Below, piece by piece: positions 48,529-60,492 of a stretch of DNA of 64,000 nucleotides. The translations under genes and the position numbers were made by a program. Numbering within the stretch: the first letter of the stretch is position 1; every line of letters starts with the position of its first letter. Source of the DNA: Rhynchosporium graminicola (lineage: Eukaryota; Ascomycota; Leotiomycetes; Helotiales; Ploettnerulaceae). The stretch covers positions 55,748 to 119,747 of the forward strand of contig FJUW01000049.1 of assembly GCA_900074885.1 (NCBI GenBank). Reading direction: 5' to 3'. Below the pieces are notes generated by a model. It worked only from the letters and a program-made list of their open reading frames with translations, had not been told where the DNA came from and searched no databases.

Positions 48529-48898
48529 GTCGATGCAGACTACTATCAGCCGTGATACTAGAGTATACAAATCTTCAGCAAAAAGATTGACACAGTCAAG
48601 TGCATTAGGAGAGCCAGATATCACAAGTTATGAGGCACCAAGGTTTTCTACAACAGGCAACAAATGCCATCAGAATATTTGTCGCAAAGCGATTGAAATT
48701 TAACACATCATGGCACCCTGAGTAGCCTCTCGACCTGATAAGTAAATTGTTCCTCGAAACAAAATGTATGACCATAGTTGCCACGTAAATCTAGCGAGAT
48801 AGCTCTTTCAATATTCTAAAGCAGAGAGAATCTAGTCAACATTCCACGAGAAATCGGAAAACGCTGTCGGCCATCACTATAGACAGGACACACCTGAA
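48529..48898. other. Intergenic between convergent genes
   Basis: 370 bp, no feature recognised. Confidence 0.5.
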
Positions 48899-49898
48899 TC
48901 ATGGGCACTCGACCTTAGGTTCCAGCAATTGCGTTCCAATCTTGTCCGCGAGTCGTGGAGTTCCTGGTTTCGGGACCAGCTTTGTTAATCCGGAGGGAGC
49001 CCGTTGTAACCAGTTGGGCTTCAAAAAGCCACTTTCGACTGGTCTCGTAATTCTCATCGTGTACTCATCGGATATTTTTCCTGCACCTAAAAATTCGACC
49101 GCAATATTCGAATAGTTTTCAAACACCAAGATACCTTGCGAAATGCTGGCTGGGCTCGTCCCAACATTAATAAACTCAGAGCTTCGAGAAGATTGGCTAC
49201 CAGAGGCATATCTCGAAGAGTGATGCGCTGCACCCCCCGTTGACATCTGGATCAAAGACCCGCTTCTTGCGGGCTGCATGTCCAGAAGTTGAGCCTTATA
49301 CACGGTAACCGTTTCGGCGGAAGTAGAAGCAGGAGTGGTAACGAGCTTCAGGTCTCGGGTCGCGGCGTATTCCTGGGGCTTCAGACACATTCTCAGCATC
49401 AAGGTTATGTATGAAGCTTTATCGAGACGAAAATTGTATGCTTTGGAGCCTTTCCTTTTCTTCGAATCCTGTTCATAGGGGCTGAATCTACTCAACGGCA
49501 AGGCAAAAACATGTTCCATTTTGACATGAGATGGTTTCGCCATCCATTTACTGCCCTCCAGCCAGTACCGGGATCTGATCAGGATTTCGTCCTGTTTGTG
49601 ACCGACAGGTGTACGAGTTTCAAAGTGCTTAGCCGAGCTAGTCATCTGACCAATGTTAGCAAAACGTTTGATCGATGAGACCATTTGATGTGTCGTGACA
49701 TACCAGGAGGAAATGGACCAACTTGTCTCTTGAGTTATTCCTAGAAGGCGTACCAATGACCACTACGGGATGACCGTAAGCCTCTTGTTCAAGAAGGCAG
49801 TCTTGATGCTTCTTGCAACGTAGGTGTTCGGTGGAGGTCAGCGGTTTAAGATATAGAATGCAGCCTACTCCCACTTCAACTTCTCTAATGGCGGCCAT
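48899..49898 (-). CDS. Uncharacterised fungal protein, 313 aa
   Basis: Predicted exons on the minus strand 49898-49704 and 49645-48899; the intron starts GTATGT, has CTAAC near its 3' end and ends CAG, and the frame is kept. The N-terminus (about residues 1-65) contains EQEAYGHPVVVIGTPSRN and DKLVHFLL, the type of strand-rich start seen in a group of fungal proteins of unknown role; a lysine-rich segment (KKRKGSKAYNF) lies near residue 140. The C-terminal half is Ser-rich and weakly structured. No signal peptide or membrane span. Function unknown. Confidence 0.68.
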
Positions 49899-52334
49899 GT
49901 CAAATTTGAGGCGATCCCGAAGCTTGAGTGTTGTTAGATGTTTGGCGCTCCACCTCGTAACTCGAATATCTAGATAATTTGTCCTGGAGCGAGGATATTG
50001 GACGGAAGATTGATTGCTAATGACGATTATTGAGCGACCGGCGGTTGTTTTGACCCAAGTACGTGATGCTGTAAAGAGAAATTGAAGTGATTGACTTCTT
50101 ATTTGATGAGGAAGTCAACGGAGTTATATACAAAATCTTGACATGCAGTACCCAGACTCTGTTCAACCCGCACACTCTCTGAAATGAGTGTGGCTGATTC
50201 CAAGGTTTCCACTGGACCATTCTGATTCATGTCTCAACCCTAGTACTGAAGCCGGACTCACCGAGACTCGAAAATTGAAGATTAAACATGACCCAACATA
50301 GGCCCTGAAGCATGAGATATTTGTTTTTTCTTTTTTTTGAAAGCTTCGGAGTCATTCTTGGCACGACGTCTTACCTTGTTTGTCTCACAGAATAGTTAAG
50401 AGTACAAGCTCAGACGAAAAACTTGCCTTTGCCTTGTTGCTAGATCTTAACTAAGGCTTGTGGGCAAGAGCACGGGGCAGAATTTTCCAATTCCCGTGAA
50501 CTGGCATAAAGAGATGCGCCTGAGAGTCCGTCGGGATCTAAGAACGAGAACAAGGAATCCGTCTCATGTATTACCTATCCGACGGTTGTCAAGCTATCTG
50601 CTTCGCCACAGCTATGAATAGACAGAATAGTTTTGAAGAAGCAATTTCGAACACACGAGATGTAGAACTACAACTTGTTTGATGCTGCTCTACGAGACTA
50701 TTGCAAACACCCGAAAGGAAGATCTTTGGGCGCACTTATCTTGATAAAATATATCAAGTGGCAGAAGACCGAATTGTCACACTTCCCTGATATGCGGAAA
50801 AAACTGCTACACTTATTTCTACTCCATCACTGAAGAAGATTTAGAACAGTAGTCAGGAGAGAAGATGTCCAAGAATGAGTTTTCGAGGGAAGGGCAGCCT
50901 AAAGGTAAAGAATCTTACTCTTCTGGTTTAACTCAATGGCAAATAGGAGTATTATCGCTGCATATTTGATAAATTATAACGGAATCCATACTATCTGAAT
51001 ATAATTAACTTTAATTTTCGAGCTAGTTGATTTTGCTTTGCTACACCCTCCTACGACATCGTGCTCGTAAGTGATTTTGGATTTCAAGACTGATTAGGAT
51101 TCATTATCATCTCACGAGTAGGCTAGTGCTACGGTTAGAGACATGAGTATATCCTATTCTCATTATGTAGATACACATAGCTTCTTCAGATTTTTGACTA
51201 GCGTCTACATTCAAGTATTTATAAGGCTTAAAAGGAAAGTGTGGCGCTTTTATCTTTACCGTATAATAGAGACAACGTTTCTTGGGAAGTCCAAAGCCCA
51301 TGGAGCAGATTGAGGAGGTCTTGAAGGTGGAATCTTCCGCAAACTGTACGCGTCTCCGGAATATGGAATATTCGGCACTTCAAACTTTCCAAGCTTCTCT
51401 TAAGGACGACGAGTTTAGATGCCGATGAGATACACTAAAATTGTTCTGAGTACGACCTCACTCGCTACGTTACGAAGGTAGAGGGTATCTGATATTCAAT
51501 TTAAGATAAGCCTCTGGGATACCGCTGACAAAAATATGTCCCGACGAGGAATTGTTGTGTTGTAAGTCAGGGTGTGATTCATAACTACTTTTTGACCATT
51601 GAATGCGTACTTGGAAATCTGGAACTGCAGATTCGCGCTTATTGAAGGATCATATCTGCTCCCTGACCGCGAATTGCACCATTATTTCTCTTCGGACCAG
51701 TAATCAAGCATCCAAGACATTCAAGCGTTCTTGATTGCCTTGATATCAGGCCGCGCAAGATTGGACGCTTCCACTTCTATAGCCCGCATTGTTCGCTTCT
51801 AAGTAGCGCCTCGATGTACTGATGTGAAGTCACGAGGTTACAAAAGAGTTGGCCATGTTTAAGCCAAATCCTTATCTTCTAACACAATCACGCGGCTTTC
51901 TTATTTCTTTCATAAACAGACGCCGAACATGGGCAGGCTTCGGAGGCGAGATAGAGGACACGATATGTGAGTTGATGAGCAGCTCAATCTCCTACCAGAT
52001 TATCTAGAATATAAGTTGCGAAAGTAACGTTCCATCAGCGAAAGCGGGTATCTCGAAAAGCAGGCCCATCCATGCCTGTAGGGGACCCATTCTTGAAGCA
52101 TCCATTCACGAGCCATCGATTCTAATCAGCATCCAATCTAGTAAACCTTATTTATTTATCCTCATCTGGAGTTTGATCCACTTCCCCAGTCGTTCTGCTT
52201 CAGGAAACCAGTCCGACGACATGCGGAGTATAACAATAGCCATGTCGCCCCATGTCGCCCATATTAATCATTTCACTCCTTCATCATTTCACCATCTCTC
52301 TTCGTGAAAGGAATCGAGCGCTCACTGCGTCATT
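49899..52334. other. Long gene-poor interval
   Basis: About 2.4 kb. I see no frame above about 67 codons with coding character, no intron-split domain and no transposon ends. A short direct repeat (CCATGTCGCC twice) lies near 52241-52260, just upstream of the transporter. The right end should hold the transporter promoter. Decayed genes or long leaders cannot be excluded. Confidence 0.5.
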
Positions 52335-54061
52335 ATGGGAGCTCCAAGTGAAATAGACGTCGAAAGTACGGTACGAGATGTCGCTGATGAAAAATCGACG
52401 GACCTCACCTCGGTCCAGGCCAGGCAGGCTACAGAGGTCGAGCATCAGATGGGCTTTTTTGAAGCAACAAAATTATACCCTGGTGCTGTCGGATGGTCTA
52501 TATTCTTCTCCTTGGGAATAATTATGACAGCGTTTGATCCACAATTACTGGGCGGAATGTACGCCACGCCTTCATTTCAGAAGGATTTTGGGTATTTGTT
52601 CGAGGGAGAATACATCATTAGCGCACCATGGCAGACTGGTCTCGGAATGGGCAATCCCATCGGCCAGTGCGTAGGCGCTTTGGGAGCTGCATATCCGATG
52701 GAATGGTTGGGAAGGAAGAAGGTAAGCTTCCATTATTGTGTTGGTTTTACGAGATTCTGATAGAAAGCAGACCTTTGGCGCTTGTGTCATTCTGACCGCG
52801 GGATGTGTTTTCATCCAATTTTTCGCCAGGTCTCTGAAGGTCCTGCTCATAGGAGAACTTCTCGGCGGTCTCATCCTCGGAACCTATGCTACGATTGCTC
52901 CTGCATATGCCTCCGAAGTCTGTCCTATCGCTCTCCGTGGTGTTCTCACAGCCTTCATTAATCTTTGCTTTGTGATCGGTCAACTACTCGCCAACGGCGT
53001 GATTGCCGGGACTTCTCAACTCGATACCCACTGGGCGTATTCTGCCCCATTTGCTACACAGTGGCTCTGGCCGATTATTATCTTGATCGCTTTGCCCTTT
53101 GCTCCAGAGTCTCCTTGGTGGCTCGTCCGAAAAGGCCGACTTGAGGATGCTGAGAAGTCTTTACGAAAACTCGCTTCCAAGGGACTGGACATGAAGCCGA
53201 CTCTGGCCATGATCGTCGAGACTGACAGATTTGAGATGGAGATGCAGACTGGAACGACGTATGCAGATTGTTTCAAGCAGATCAATTGGAGACGGACGGA
53301 AATATCGATTGGTGTCTACACAATTCAAGTTTTCAGCGGAATTTACTTAGTTGGCTATGCCACGTATTTCTTCCAGCGTAAGTCTTCTCCTGCACACTTC
53401 ATGATGTTGTAGTGTCATCAAATTAACAATTCTCAGTCGCTGGTCTTCCGGGCAGTAAAGCCTTCGAAATGAGTGTTGGATTCCTGGCTGTCGGTTTCTG
53501 TGGCACAGTTGGGTCCTGGTTCCTTATGAACAAGGTTGGTCGTCGACGCATCTATTGCTGTGGTTTAGCCACGCTCACTGGCTTGATGTTCCTCATTGGC
53601 ATTCTTGACTGTGCGCCAAATTACGAAAACCGTCTTGGTGTCATCTGGGCGCAGTCCACTATCATGGTAATCTGGAATGGCATTTATGGTCTGACGATCG
53701 GCCCGGTCTGTTTCGTTATCATCTGCGAAGTTTCAGCGACGAAAGTGAGAGCGAGAACAATTGCTATTGCGACCGCTGTCCAAGCTGTTTGCGGGATCGT
53801 AATGACTGTTGCCATTCCTTACATGATCAATCCTGATCAAGCGAACATTCGTGGAAAGCTTGGCTTTTTTTTCGGTAGGCAGATCTATTTACCAAAACTG
53901 CCATTTTTTACTAACAAATCTCAACAGGTGGTCTTTCGATTGTATCGTTTGCCTGGGCTTGGTTCCGTGTCCCCGAAACAATGGGCCGTACTTATGAGGA
54001 GCTGGATGTGATGTTTGAGAAGAAGCTCAAAACCAGAGGGTTCAAGAACTATAAGGTGTGA
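52335..54061 (+). CDS. MFS sugar transporter (hexose/alpha-glucoside type), 521 aa
   Basis: Predicted exons 52335-52721, 52771-53377, 53437-53874 and 53928-54061, with classical GT-AG introns of 49, 59 and 53 bp. It is a plasma-membrane sugar:H+ symporter of the major facilitator superfamily with about twelve membrane segments. Visible family motifs are the long cytoplasmic N-terminus, EWLGRKK after helix 2-3, PESPWWLVRKGR at the end of the sixth helix (usual PESPRWL), NKVGRRR in the second half, and VPETMGRTYEELD at the C-terminus (usual PETKGRTYEELD). The wording FDPQLLGGMYATPSFQKDFG near residues 67-85 is typical of the maltose/alpha-glucoside branch. The specific sugar cannot be told from sequence. 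Confidence 0.92.
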
Positions 54062-54291
54062 AGATTATTTTTCCCAAGAAGAACCAGCGGTGTCACATAA
54101 TTATAGCTTCAAGACGAGTGTATATGACCAAAAATACTAAAGTAATTAATATGTAGAAGGCTTCAGTCTGACGAAAGTATTCTACAAATGGCTGTTGATT
54201 TTACACTTATCATCCGGAACGAGCCAGGGGCTGCGGCTTCTGTCCCGAACCTCAGCTGGCAGAAAAATGGATGCGATCGGAAATCAAATTG

Positions 54292-55263
54292 TCATTGTGA
54301 TGGGTTGAAGTTCCGCCAAAAAGTCCACCAGCTACCTTTCCCGTACTTCGGTTTGCATCCCCTGTTGGACCAGCTGTTCATTTCACATGCAATGACTGTG
54401 CCAGTGTAATCCTGATCGCGGCGACTCTCATCCCCACTGTTGCAACTGCTATTCATTACACCGTCCAGCTCGAGAACCGGATCGAGTTCGATCTGTTGTT
54501 CCAACCCACCCTTGTTGTCTTTATGTCCATACAGTGCGTACAATGCGTTCGGATATTTGGTGCGCTGATAACCGCTCGCGAACCCCTCCGCGATGCAACC
54601 CTGCCACAGAGCTAGGCACATATCTTCAACACCAAAATCCAGAGTTAGAGCATCGCATCGATCGCAATTGCACAGTTTGAGCCCTGCAGTCCCATACCTC
54701 CGTAGTATACAGAAGCAGGTACCCTGCGTCGCAATTTTTGATGCCCATTTTGTGCGTTGGATTTGGAAAAGGCGCCTCAAGCTGATCGTACTATCGAAAC
54801 CCTTGCCCGCCTGAGCACAAAGTTTCGTCACGTCCGAATACTTCGGTATTGCTCCTTCGCGGAAACACCATTTCTTGTGATTTCCGTCCGAGGTGGGCAG
54901 TATTTGAGACCGGTAAGGCAATTCCCTATTATTGCAAGCATATCGGGCTTTCTGCATTGCATCGTTGTTTTTAGGAGAAGATCTGGCGCCAAGAGAATGG
55001 ATGATTTCGTCGGAGGAAGTGGAATTCGTTTGAAAATCAGATACAGGACATGATTCGTTGAGGGCTGGCTGATTACTGATATCGCTCGGGGCTTCGAAGC
55101 GTTCGATACAGCTGATGGCTTGGAGACCAGTGCTATTACTTTCCCATTTGACCTCGTCGCAAAAACTGACCGGGAAGACATCTTCATTTTCTTCTTGGTG
55201 GACGAGCAAGCCAGAAACCGATCTGAGAAGCATGAGGCTTACGCCAAAAATTAGGAAACGCAT
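54292..55263 (-). CDS. Secreted cysteine-rich protein, 323 aa, paralogue of the gene at 56726
   Basis: A single exon. Residues 1 to about 18 form a signal peptide (FLIFGVSLMLLRSVSG). It has sixteen cysteines: 35, 52, 72, 110, 133, 149, 183, 185, 198, 200, 203, 216, 223, 274, 293 and 303. The densest part is CFC ... CNCDRCDAL ... DMCLAL (183-219). Other fixed pieces are ELPYRSQI (114-121), KKWCFREG (130-137), IELDPVLE (258-265) and SGDESRRDQDYTG (276-288). The mature protein is soluble with no GPI-like tail. The divergent neighbour at 56726-57895 has the same cysteines in the same order, so both descend from one gene. I do not recognise a named domain. A secreted effector or structural role is inference. 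Confidence 0.8.
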   Translation of the reverse strand: MRFLIFGVSLMLLRSVSGLLVHQEENEDVFPVSFCDEVKWESNSTGLQAISCIERFEAPSDISNQPALNESCPVSDFQTNSTSSDEIIHSLGARSSPKNNDAMQKARYACNNRELPYRSQILPTSDGNHKKWCFREGAIPKYSDVTKLCAQAGKGFDSTISLRRLFQIQRTKWASKIATQGTCFCILRRYGTAGLKLCNCDRCDALTLDFGVEDMCLALWQGCIAEGFASGYQRTKYPNALYALYGHKDNKGGLEQQIELDPVLELDGVMNSSCNSGDESRRDQDYTGTVIACEMNSWSNRGCKPKYGKGSWWTFWRNFNPSQ

Positions 55264-56725
55264 ATCTGTGCCTTCGGGAAAAAGGAGGTGGAATTGGTGA
55301 TGCTCAAGGCTTCTGGTTGGATGTATGCTTGCAAGGCGTCCCTGCAGAGGTCAAAAGGGTCAGTGAGGAGAAATGAAATATCTGTCTGAAAAAAAATTCG
55401 AATTGATCGAAGTGAATTGGCAACTACTCGGTTGTGAACTGACACCTAGACTAAATTAAGCGAGTCCGTTGATTTTAATATTTGGGGCCTGAGATCACTT
55501 GCGCTTGAGTGGCTTTACCGAGGTTATACCTGCTGCCGGTTCATCTTCAGAGGGGTCTAGAATTTGGGACTAATCTTACGACTATGGTCACACTAGACGA
55601 AGGCTCGAAAGATAGGTGCTAAAACCACACAGCCCTTCGGAGTGAAGGTCGTATTGTGGCACAGCTATGCACTAGATTCCGATATTTCTTTTGCCCTATA
55701 GTTCTAGGAGACGAAAATGATTTCAGCAATCATAGTGAACATGATTTGACTTCTTTATAGCTATCTTTGATGCACAGAAGGTTGACTTATCCTCATCCTA
55801 AGCTTTGCTGATGGCAGAACACATGTAATATTTTATGACCTGTGTCCCGCATCCCGGAATCTCAAATGTCTTTGAGCGGTTGCTATATCAGCTGCCAGTA
55901 ATGCCTTGCTAGTGTCGAACCAACAGGAGTGATAAAGACTCGGTACTGTCAGATGGCGATCATAGCCTTGTGTTTGTGGTTACCTTGTCGACGGATGGTA
56001 CAAAGCTAGGAATAACCGAAGAAGACGAACCATCGAGAAATAAAATGAAACCGTTGGTCAAGTATTAGAGAATGATCGAGGGAACGGATGGTGCCGGGTA
56101 AAGACTCGATTTAATTTTAAGCCAAAGATGAACCTATCGGCGACGAGGTAATCGCTACCTGTATGGAGCTTGGTAATGCCGGTGGACATGAATATGATTC
56201 GAAGGATGGTTACAGGTGTTTATGATTTGGTCTTGTATTGAGATCAAAATTATCGTTGAGTATCGTCTGAGCCGAAAATTGACGCATTCGAGGTCAATCG
56301 ACAAAAGTCATATTGCAAAAATTCCAACAGGATGATAATACCGCATAGGCTGATGCTAAATTCTGCGGTCCTAGACTTCGACCCAGGTAAGAAAAGAATT
56401 ATTGTCCGTCGGATTAGGCGAGACACTACTCCGAGTCCATATTCTCCACTTAGTCTGGCACCTCACTAAATATTCCAATATTTCAATATTCCCTTAGATC
56501 AAGCCCTCAGCCTCAGGGCTATAAGTACCACTCTGATTCTCATTGTCTCACCCACAATCCATCGCTAATCATATTCTTAAAATCGAAAAATCCTCACTGT
56601 CCTCACACCACCCAAATCCCCGAAGCATTCTTAAGCTACACTCAATATCACAGCTCAATAGCACATCACCACTCAGTCAATATCCAAGACGCCTAGGAAA
56701 TAAGTAGCCTACTTCCACGATCAAG
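55264..56725. other. Bidirectional upstream region of the secreted paralogue pair
   Basis: About 1.46 kb between two divergent genes, with no supported frame. The right end (about 56480-56720) is pyrimidine- and CA-rich like a fungal promoter-leader, and includes a run resembling ATATTCCAATATTTC near 56468-56490. No transposon ends seen. Confidence 0.5.
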
Positions 56726-57895
56726 ATGCAGATCTCAATTCAAGCTCTCAGCAAGCTGCTGGTGTTCCTTCTAACACAGCCCGCCTTTGGAGCGCTCATT
56801 CCAAAACCGGTCACTCATCCAGCATGCACCGACCTCACTTGGGATGAGAATGATAGCGGTTTCCAAGCGAGAATCTGTACCATGCCTCGCCCGTCCAGCT
56901 TCAGAGGAGCAACTCAATCGTCCCTTGCCAAGCGTACCAACGAGGAGCTCGACAACAAGTTCGCATCCATCCTCTCTGCTCTTACACCGAATGCAACGGA
57001 GTCAAGTTTGGACATTTGTCTACCAGCATCAAATACCCCCATCGCCTCTGAGAATAACGAAGATGGTGCGCAACAAGTTGACGAAGAATCCGAACACAAC
57101 GACTCCGACACCAACATTGAACGCCGCAACACTTGTGCTGGCGGTGCCACGCCTTCGAGGCTCCCCTACCGTACACCGCTCATCGAAATCGAGGCAACGG
57201 CCTCCAAGAGCTGGTGTTTTCGTCCCGGTCCCTCACCAAACAAAGACCATATCGACAGCCTCTGTCGCAGTATCTCACAGCTCCACTATCCAGGTGGAAG
57301 AACCAGACCCAACATACCTTTCCAAGACGACTTCATAGTTCAGCGCGCTCGCGGCCCTGCTATATCCGGAAACACCACCGTCGAGAATGGAGGTAGTTGT
57401 GTCTGCGTCGCTGGACGGGAACGTACTGCTGGTTTCAAGGTCTGCAATTGTGATCGTTGCGATTCGCTGGTCATCAACCATGGACTGGGAGACATGTGCA
57501 AATCGCTTCAAAACCAGTGTACCGGAAAAGGATTCAGCAGTGGATATATCAAGTCTGCCTTCAAAGGTGCGATGAGCAACAGTATCATTTCGCTGTTCAC
57601 GTTTCCCGACACCAAAGGTGGTAAGAATCAGCATGTGGAATTGGATCCCGTCCTAGCTGAGCCAGGGGCGGTAGTCAGCAGTTGCAGAAGTGGGGATGAG
57701 GGGCGCAAACGTCAAGATTATTCCGGTCCTGTGATAGACTGTAGAAGAGCCTTCATTCCAAAGTTTGCAATGGGAAGATACTGTAGGGACATGGCAGCTG
57801 GAGGTGCGAAAGTCTGGGTCAAAGACAAGGAGGATCCTTTTAAGGTCTTGAGGGGCAAGCCAAAGGGTGGCTTTAGTCAGTTCGGCGAGAAGTAG
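56726..57895 (+). CDS. Secreted cysteine-rich protein, 389 aa, paralogue of the gene at 54292
   Basis: A single exon with a signal peptide (about residues 1-22, LLVFLLTQPAFG). Its cysteines are at 34, 51, 98, 137, 164, 180, 225, 227, 240, 242, 245, 258, 265, 320, 339 and 353: sixteen, all alignable with those of the divergent neighbour. Spacings are identical between Cys1-2, Cys5-6, Cys7 through Cys13, and Cys14-15. Shared pieces are RLPYRTPL (145-152), KSWCFRPG (161-168), CNCDRCDSL (240-248), VELDPVL (304-310) and SGDEGRKRQDYSG (322-334). It has an extra acidic region (about 108-130), possible Kex2-type sites after LAKR (67-70) and ERR (132-134), and a basic C-terminal tail (about 360-389) lacking in the paralogue. 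Function unknown; secretion is well supported by sequence. Confidence 0.82.
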   Translation: MQISIQALSKLLVFLLTQPAFGALIPKPVTHPACTDLTWDENDSGFQARICTMPRPSSFRGATQSSLAKRTNEELDNKFASILSALTPNATESSLDICLPASNTPIASENNEDGAQQVDEESEHNDSDTNIERRNTCAGGATPSRLPYRTPLIEIEATASKSWCFRPGPSPNKDHIDSLCRSISQLHYPGGRTRPNIPFQDDFIVQRARGPAISGNTTVENGGSCVCVAGRERTAGFKVCNCDRCDSLVINHGLGDMCKSLQNQCTGKGFSSGYIKSAFKGAMSNSIISLFTFPDTKGGKNQHVELDPVLAEPGAVVSSCRSGDEGRKRQDYSGPVIDCRRAFIPKFAMGRYCRDMAAGGAKVWVKDKEDPFKVLRGKPKGGFSQFGEK

Positions 57896-58123
57896 ATGGT
57901 ACTTAGGTACTGGAGCGAACTTTTCTCTATTCTTTCTTGTTTTATCCTAGGTATTCAAATTGTTATCTCTAAGGGAGAATCTTTTTTTGGAGTGTAGTTT
58001 GCTTTTTTCTTGTTGTTTTATACTAGATAGTCAAATTGTAATCTCAAAGTTTTCCGGACTCAACTGCTACAAGAAGGTGGCACCTGTGCATAATTTGTTC
58101 AATGGTGGATTTCCGAGCTTCGA

Positions 58124-60492
58124 TTATTGCGTGTTTGAACCACCTCCAGCCCAAGCATACCAAGGTAAATCCTGTAAATCTCCCATCATCGCCATCTCAT
58201 CATAGGTGCCTGGCCCTCGATCTCCTTCAACTCCACCGAATTCAAACATCATTTCATCACTAAATTCAATTGACGATACAGCCGCCCCACCAGCATCACC
58301 TGGCATGCTACTTCCACCTAAATCGTAGGTCTTGGCCAAAAGCTCACTGCCATTTGCCAATCCCTGGCTCGTTTCATCCATCATGTTCATTCTCAATTGT
58401 TCAAGAATCTTCCACATCTTTGTCGTTGCTACGGGCGAGTCCTTGAAGCGCTTGAAAACAGCCTCGACTTGCCGCTGAGCACGATCCTTGTCACTTTGTC
58501 TTGTCGCATGCCGACTATCAATGAGTGCTATGGCTGACGCGAGCCAAGGGACAGAGGTGCTAAAGATGAACTCCCAATTCATGACGGAGAAGATAGTTAT
58601 GTGATACATTATCGCTTCGAGCAGTTGGATGGCTGATAAGAAGACTCTGGTAGGTTGTTAGTGTAGTCAAACTTTATACTAGAGCAATAGGGAACATACT
58701 GTTGTCTATATGGATCTGAGGGATTTGCTTTCAATTTTTCTATCTGGCGATGCCGAAGTGATAGCCTGAGTGTCGATATCCTCACTTCTACAAATGCTGT
58801 AATCACTGTTTGAGATGGATTTGTTCTGTCTATTCCGGCCAAATATTTTTGACTGATTACTGTCTCGCACTCGTTGATAATTCTTTGCCTCTCGTCGAAG
58901 TTGTTTCCGTCGATTGCAGCTAGACGACGAATAGTGTCCGATATCTCACGATGGACAAGAGCGAAACTTGTATCTTTGAAACCCAGTAGGTTGGCAGGAA
59001 CAGATGACGGGTTGGCGAATCGACTTGCATGCCACCTGCATAATTTTGATTAGCAAAAATATATTCAAGTATGTTTCGGGAATGTGAAAGATGCCCCGAC
59101 TGAGTCACGAGACATGGAAAGCGCAGGTCAATGATATAGGTTTTTTTCATCTATACTCACTCGCGGTCATCTGCATTCTTTGGTGGTAGAGCATCTGATG
59201 TTGGTGGCAAGCAAGACTCAGCACCGAAGACGCTTGTGGCCTGTGCATCGAGATTACAGATGTGATTCCATATCCTGGCACGAATCTCGGTCACCCAGGG
59301 CGAATAAGGAAAATGCCTCGAATCCCGATGGATACCCATATTTTGGGCGATACGAACAGCTACCGCTAAAAGTGGGATTCCGTCCTTGTAAAGGTTTTGC
59401 TGGAATACGAAGGTCTCAAAAGCTGTCAGCTGATCATTCATAGCCCAGGGGGATGGTCATACTACAGTACCAGATAATGAAGTAACGCTCCAAGACCATG
59501 TACTTTCTCGGTTTTGTAAAAGTTGATTCTTGTGAGAGCAACTTGAGTTGACAGCTGCAGTCGAGAAAGTGTCTCGTCTTTGGATGTTGAGAAGATTCCT
59601 TGCACTATCTCTGGTCGCAAACTGTTTACTGTTAGAGTGTAGATGGCGAAAAGCAGGGCTTCAAATTCGCGTGGCAGATGAAATGTACCTCGCCGATACA
59701 TACTCAACTCTCTGGCAAAGAGCGACGAATGGATAGCTCGGATAAATGGATTCACACTTTCGAAGAAATACTTGCAAAGCATCTTGCTCTCGTGAAGTGT
59801 CGGGTGTGCCAAGCCGAACTCTGTAGCTGAGAACTGATACGGCATTCCCAGTACAGACATGGAAGTCCACCGAGAGCTATCATTGTTTACATTGCCACAA
59901 GCCGGATCGTCGAAAAGGCTTCTCAAATCCTCAACCTAATTATATATCAGTCAATTTGGTTATGCATATAAGGAGAAGACGTGAATACTTCTGTGAGAAA
60001 AGCAGGCCAGAATTCTGCATTGAAATACGCACTGTAGCCGTCTTGGAATACAATTTGGCCAACCGGAGCATTAGCCAAGGCACGATTGTCGAATGCGCTA
60101 CTCGTAGGCAAATGGGAGGATGTACTGGTCTGATGTGGTTGATTTGAAGGAGTCGCAGTTGGCGCGGTGGAGCTATTCTCTAGCGACGCGCTGGTAATTT
60201 CCGAGCTACCGGGTTCAAATGTCGATTTTCCAACCATCATCGACTCCATCAATCTCTCCAACCTCACCAGCCTCCCCCTCAGCTCCGTATCGGTCGAGTT
60301 TGCTACATTGCTTACCTCTCGAGATGTGCCGATGCTATTGTCAGTGATCTCGTAGGTGCACAGTTGCTTGGTGCGCAAACAACGCGAGCATGGACGGATC
60401 TTGTCACAGCGAACCTTTTTTAAGCGGCAGCTGTGACAAGGCCGGCCGTGCGAAGCTGCGATTTCCTCGCCGCCTCCTTCTTGAGATTCCAT
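58124..60492 (-). CDS. Zn(II)2Cys6 transcription factor with fungal-specific regulatory domain, 698 aa
   Basis: Predicted minus-strand exons 60492-59989, 59935-59471, 59429-59161, 59035-58700 and 58646-58124, all in frame. The cluster is Cys19, 22, 29, 35, 38, 45 (Cx2Cx6Cx5Cx2Cx6C), followed by a leucine-rich linker (LRGRLVRLERLMESMM) that could be a dimerising coiled coil. The middle region (about 170-460) contains HPTLHESKMLCKYFFESVNPFIRAIH, AVRIAQNMGIHRDS and RARIWNHICNLDA-like pieces, the usual fungal_trans domain. The C-terminus is acidic and Gly/Met-rich. The third exon begins after a 41-bp intron (59430-59470), the shortest here and the least certain junction. The gene lies between the secreted pair and the reductase pair and could regulate either; that is inference. 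Confidence 0.88.
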
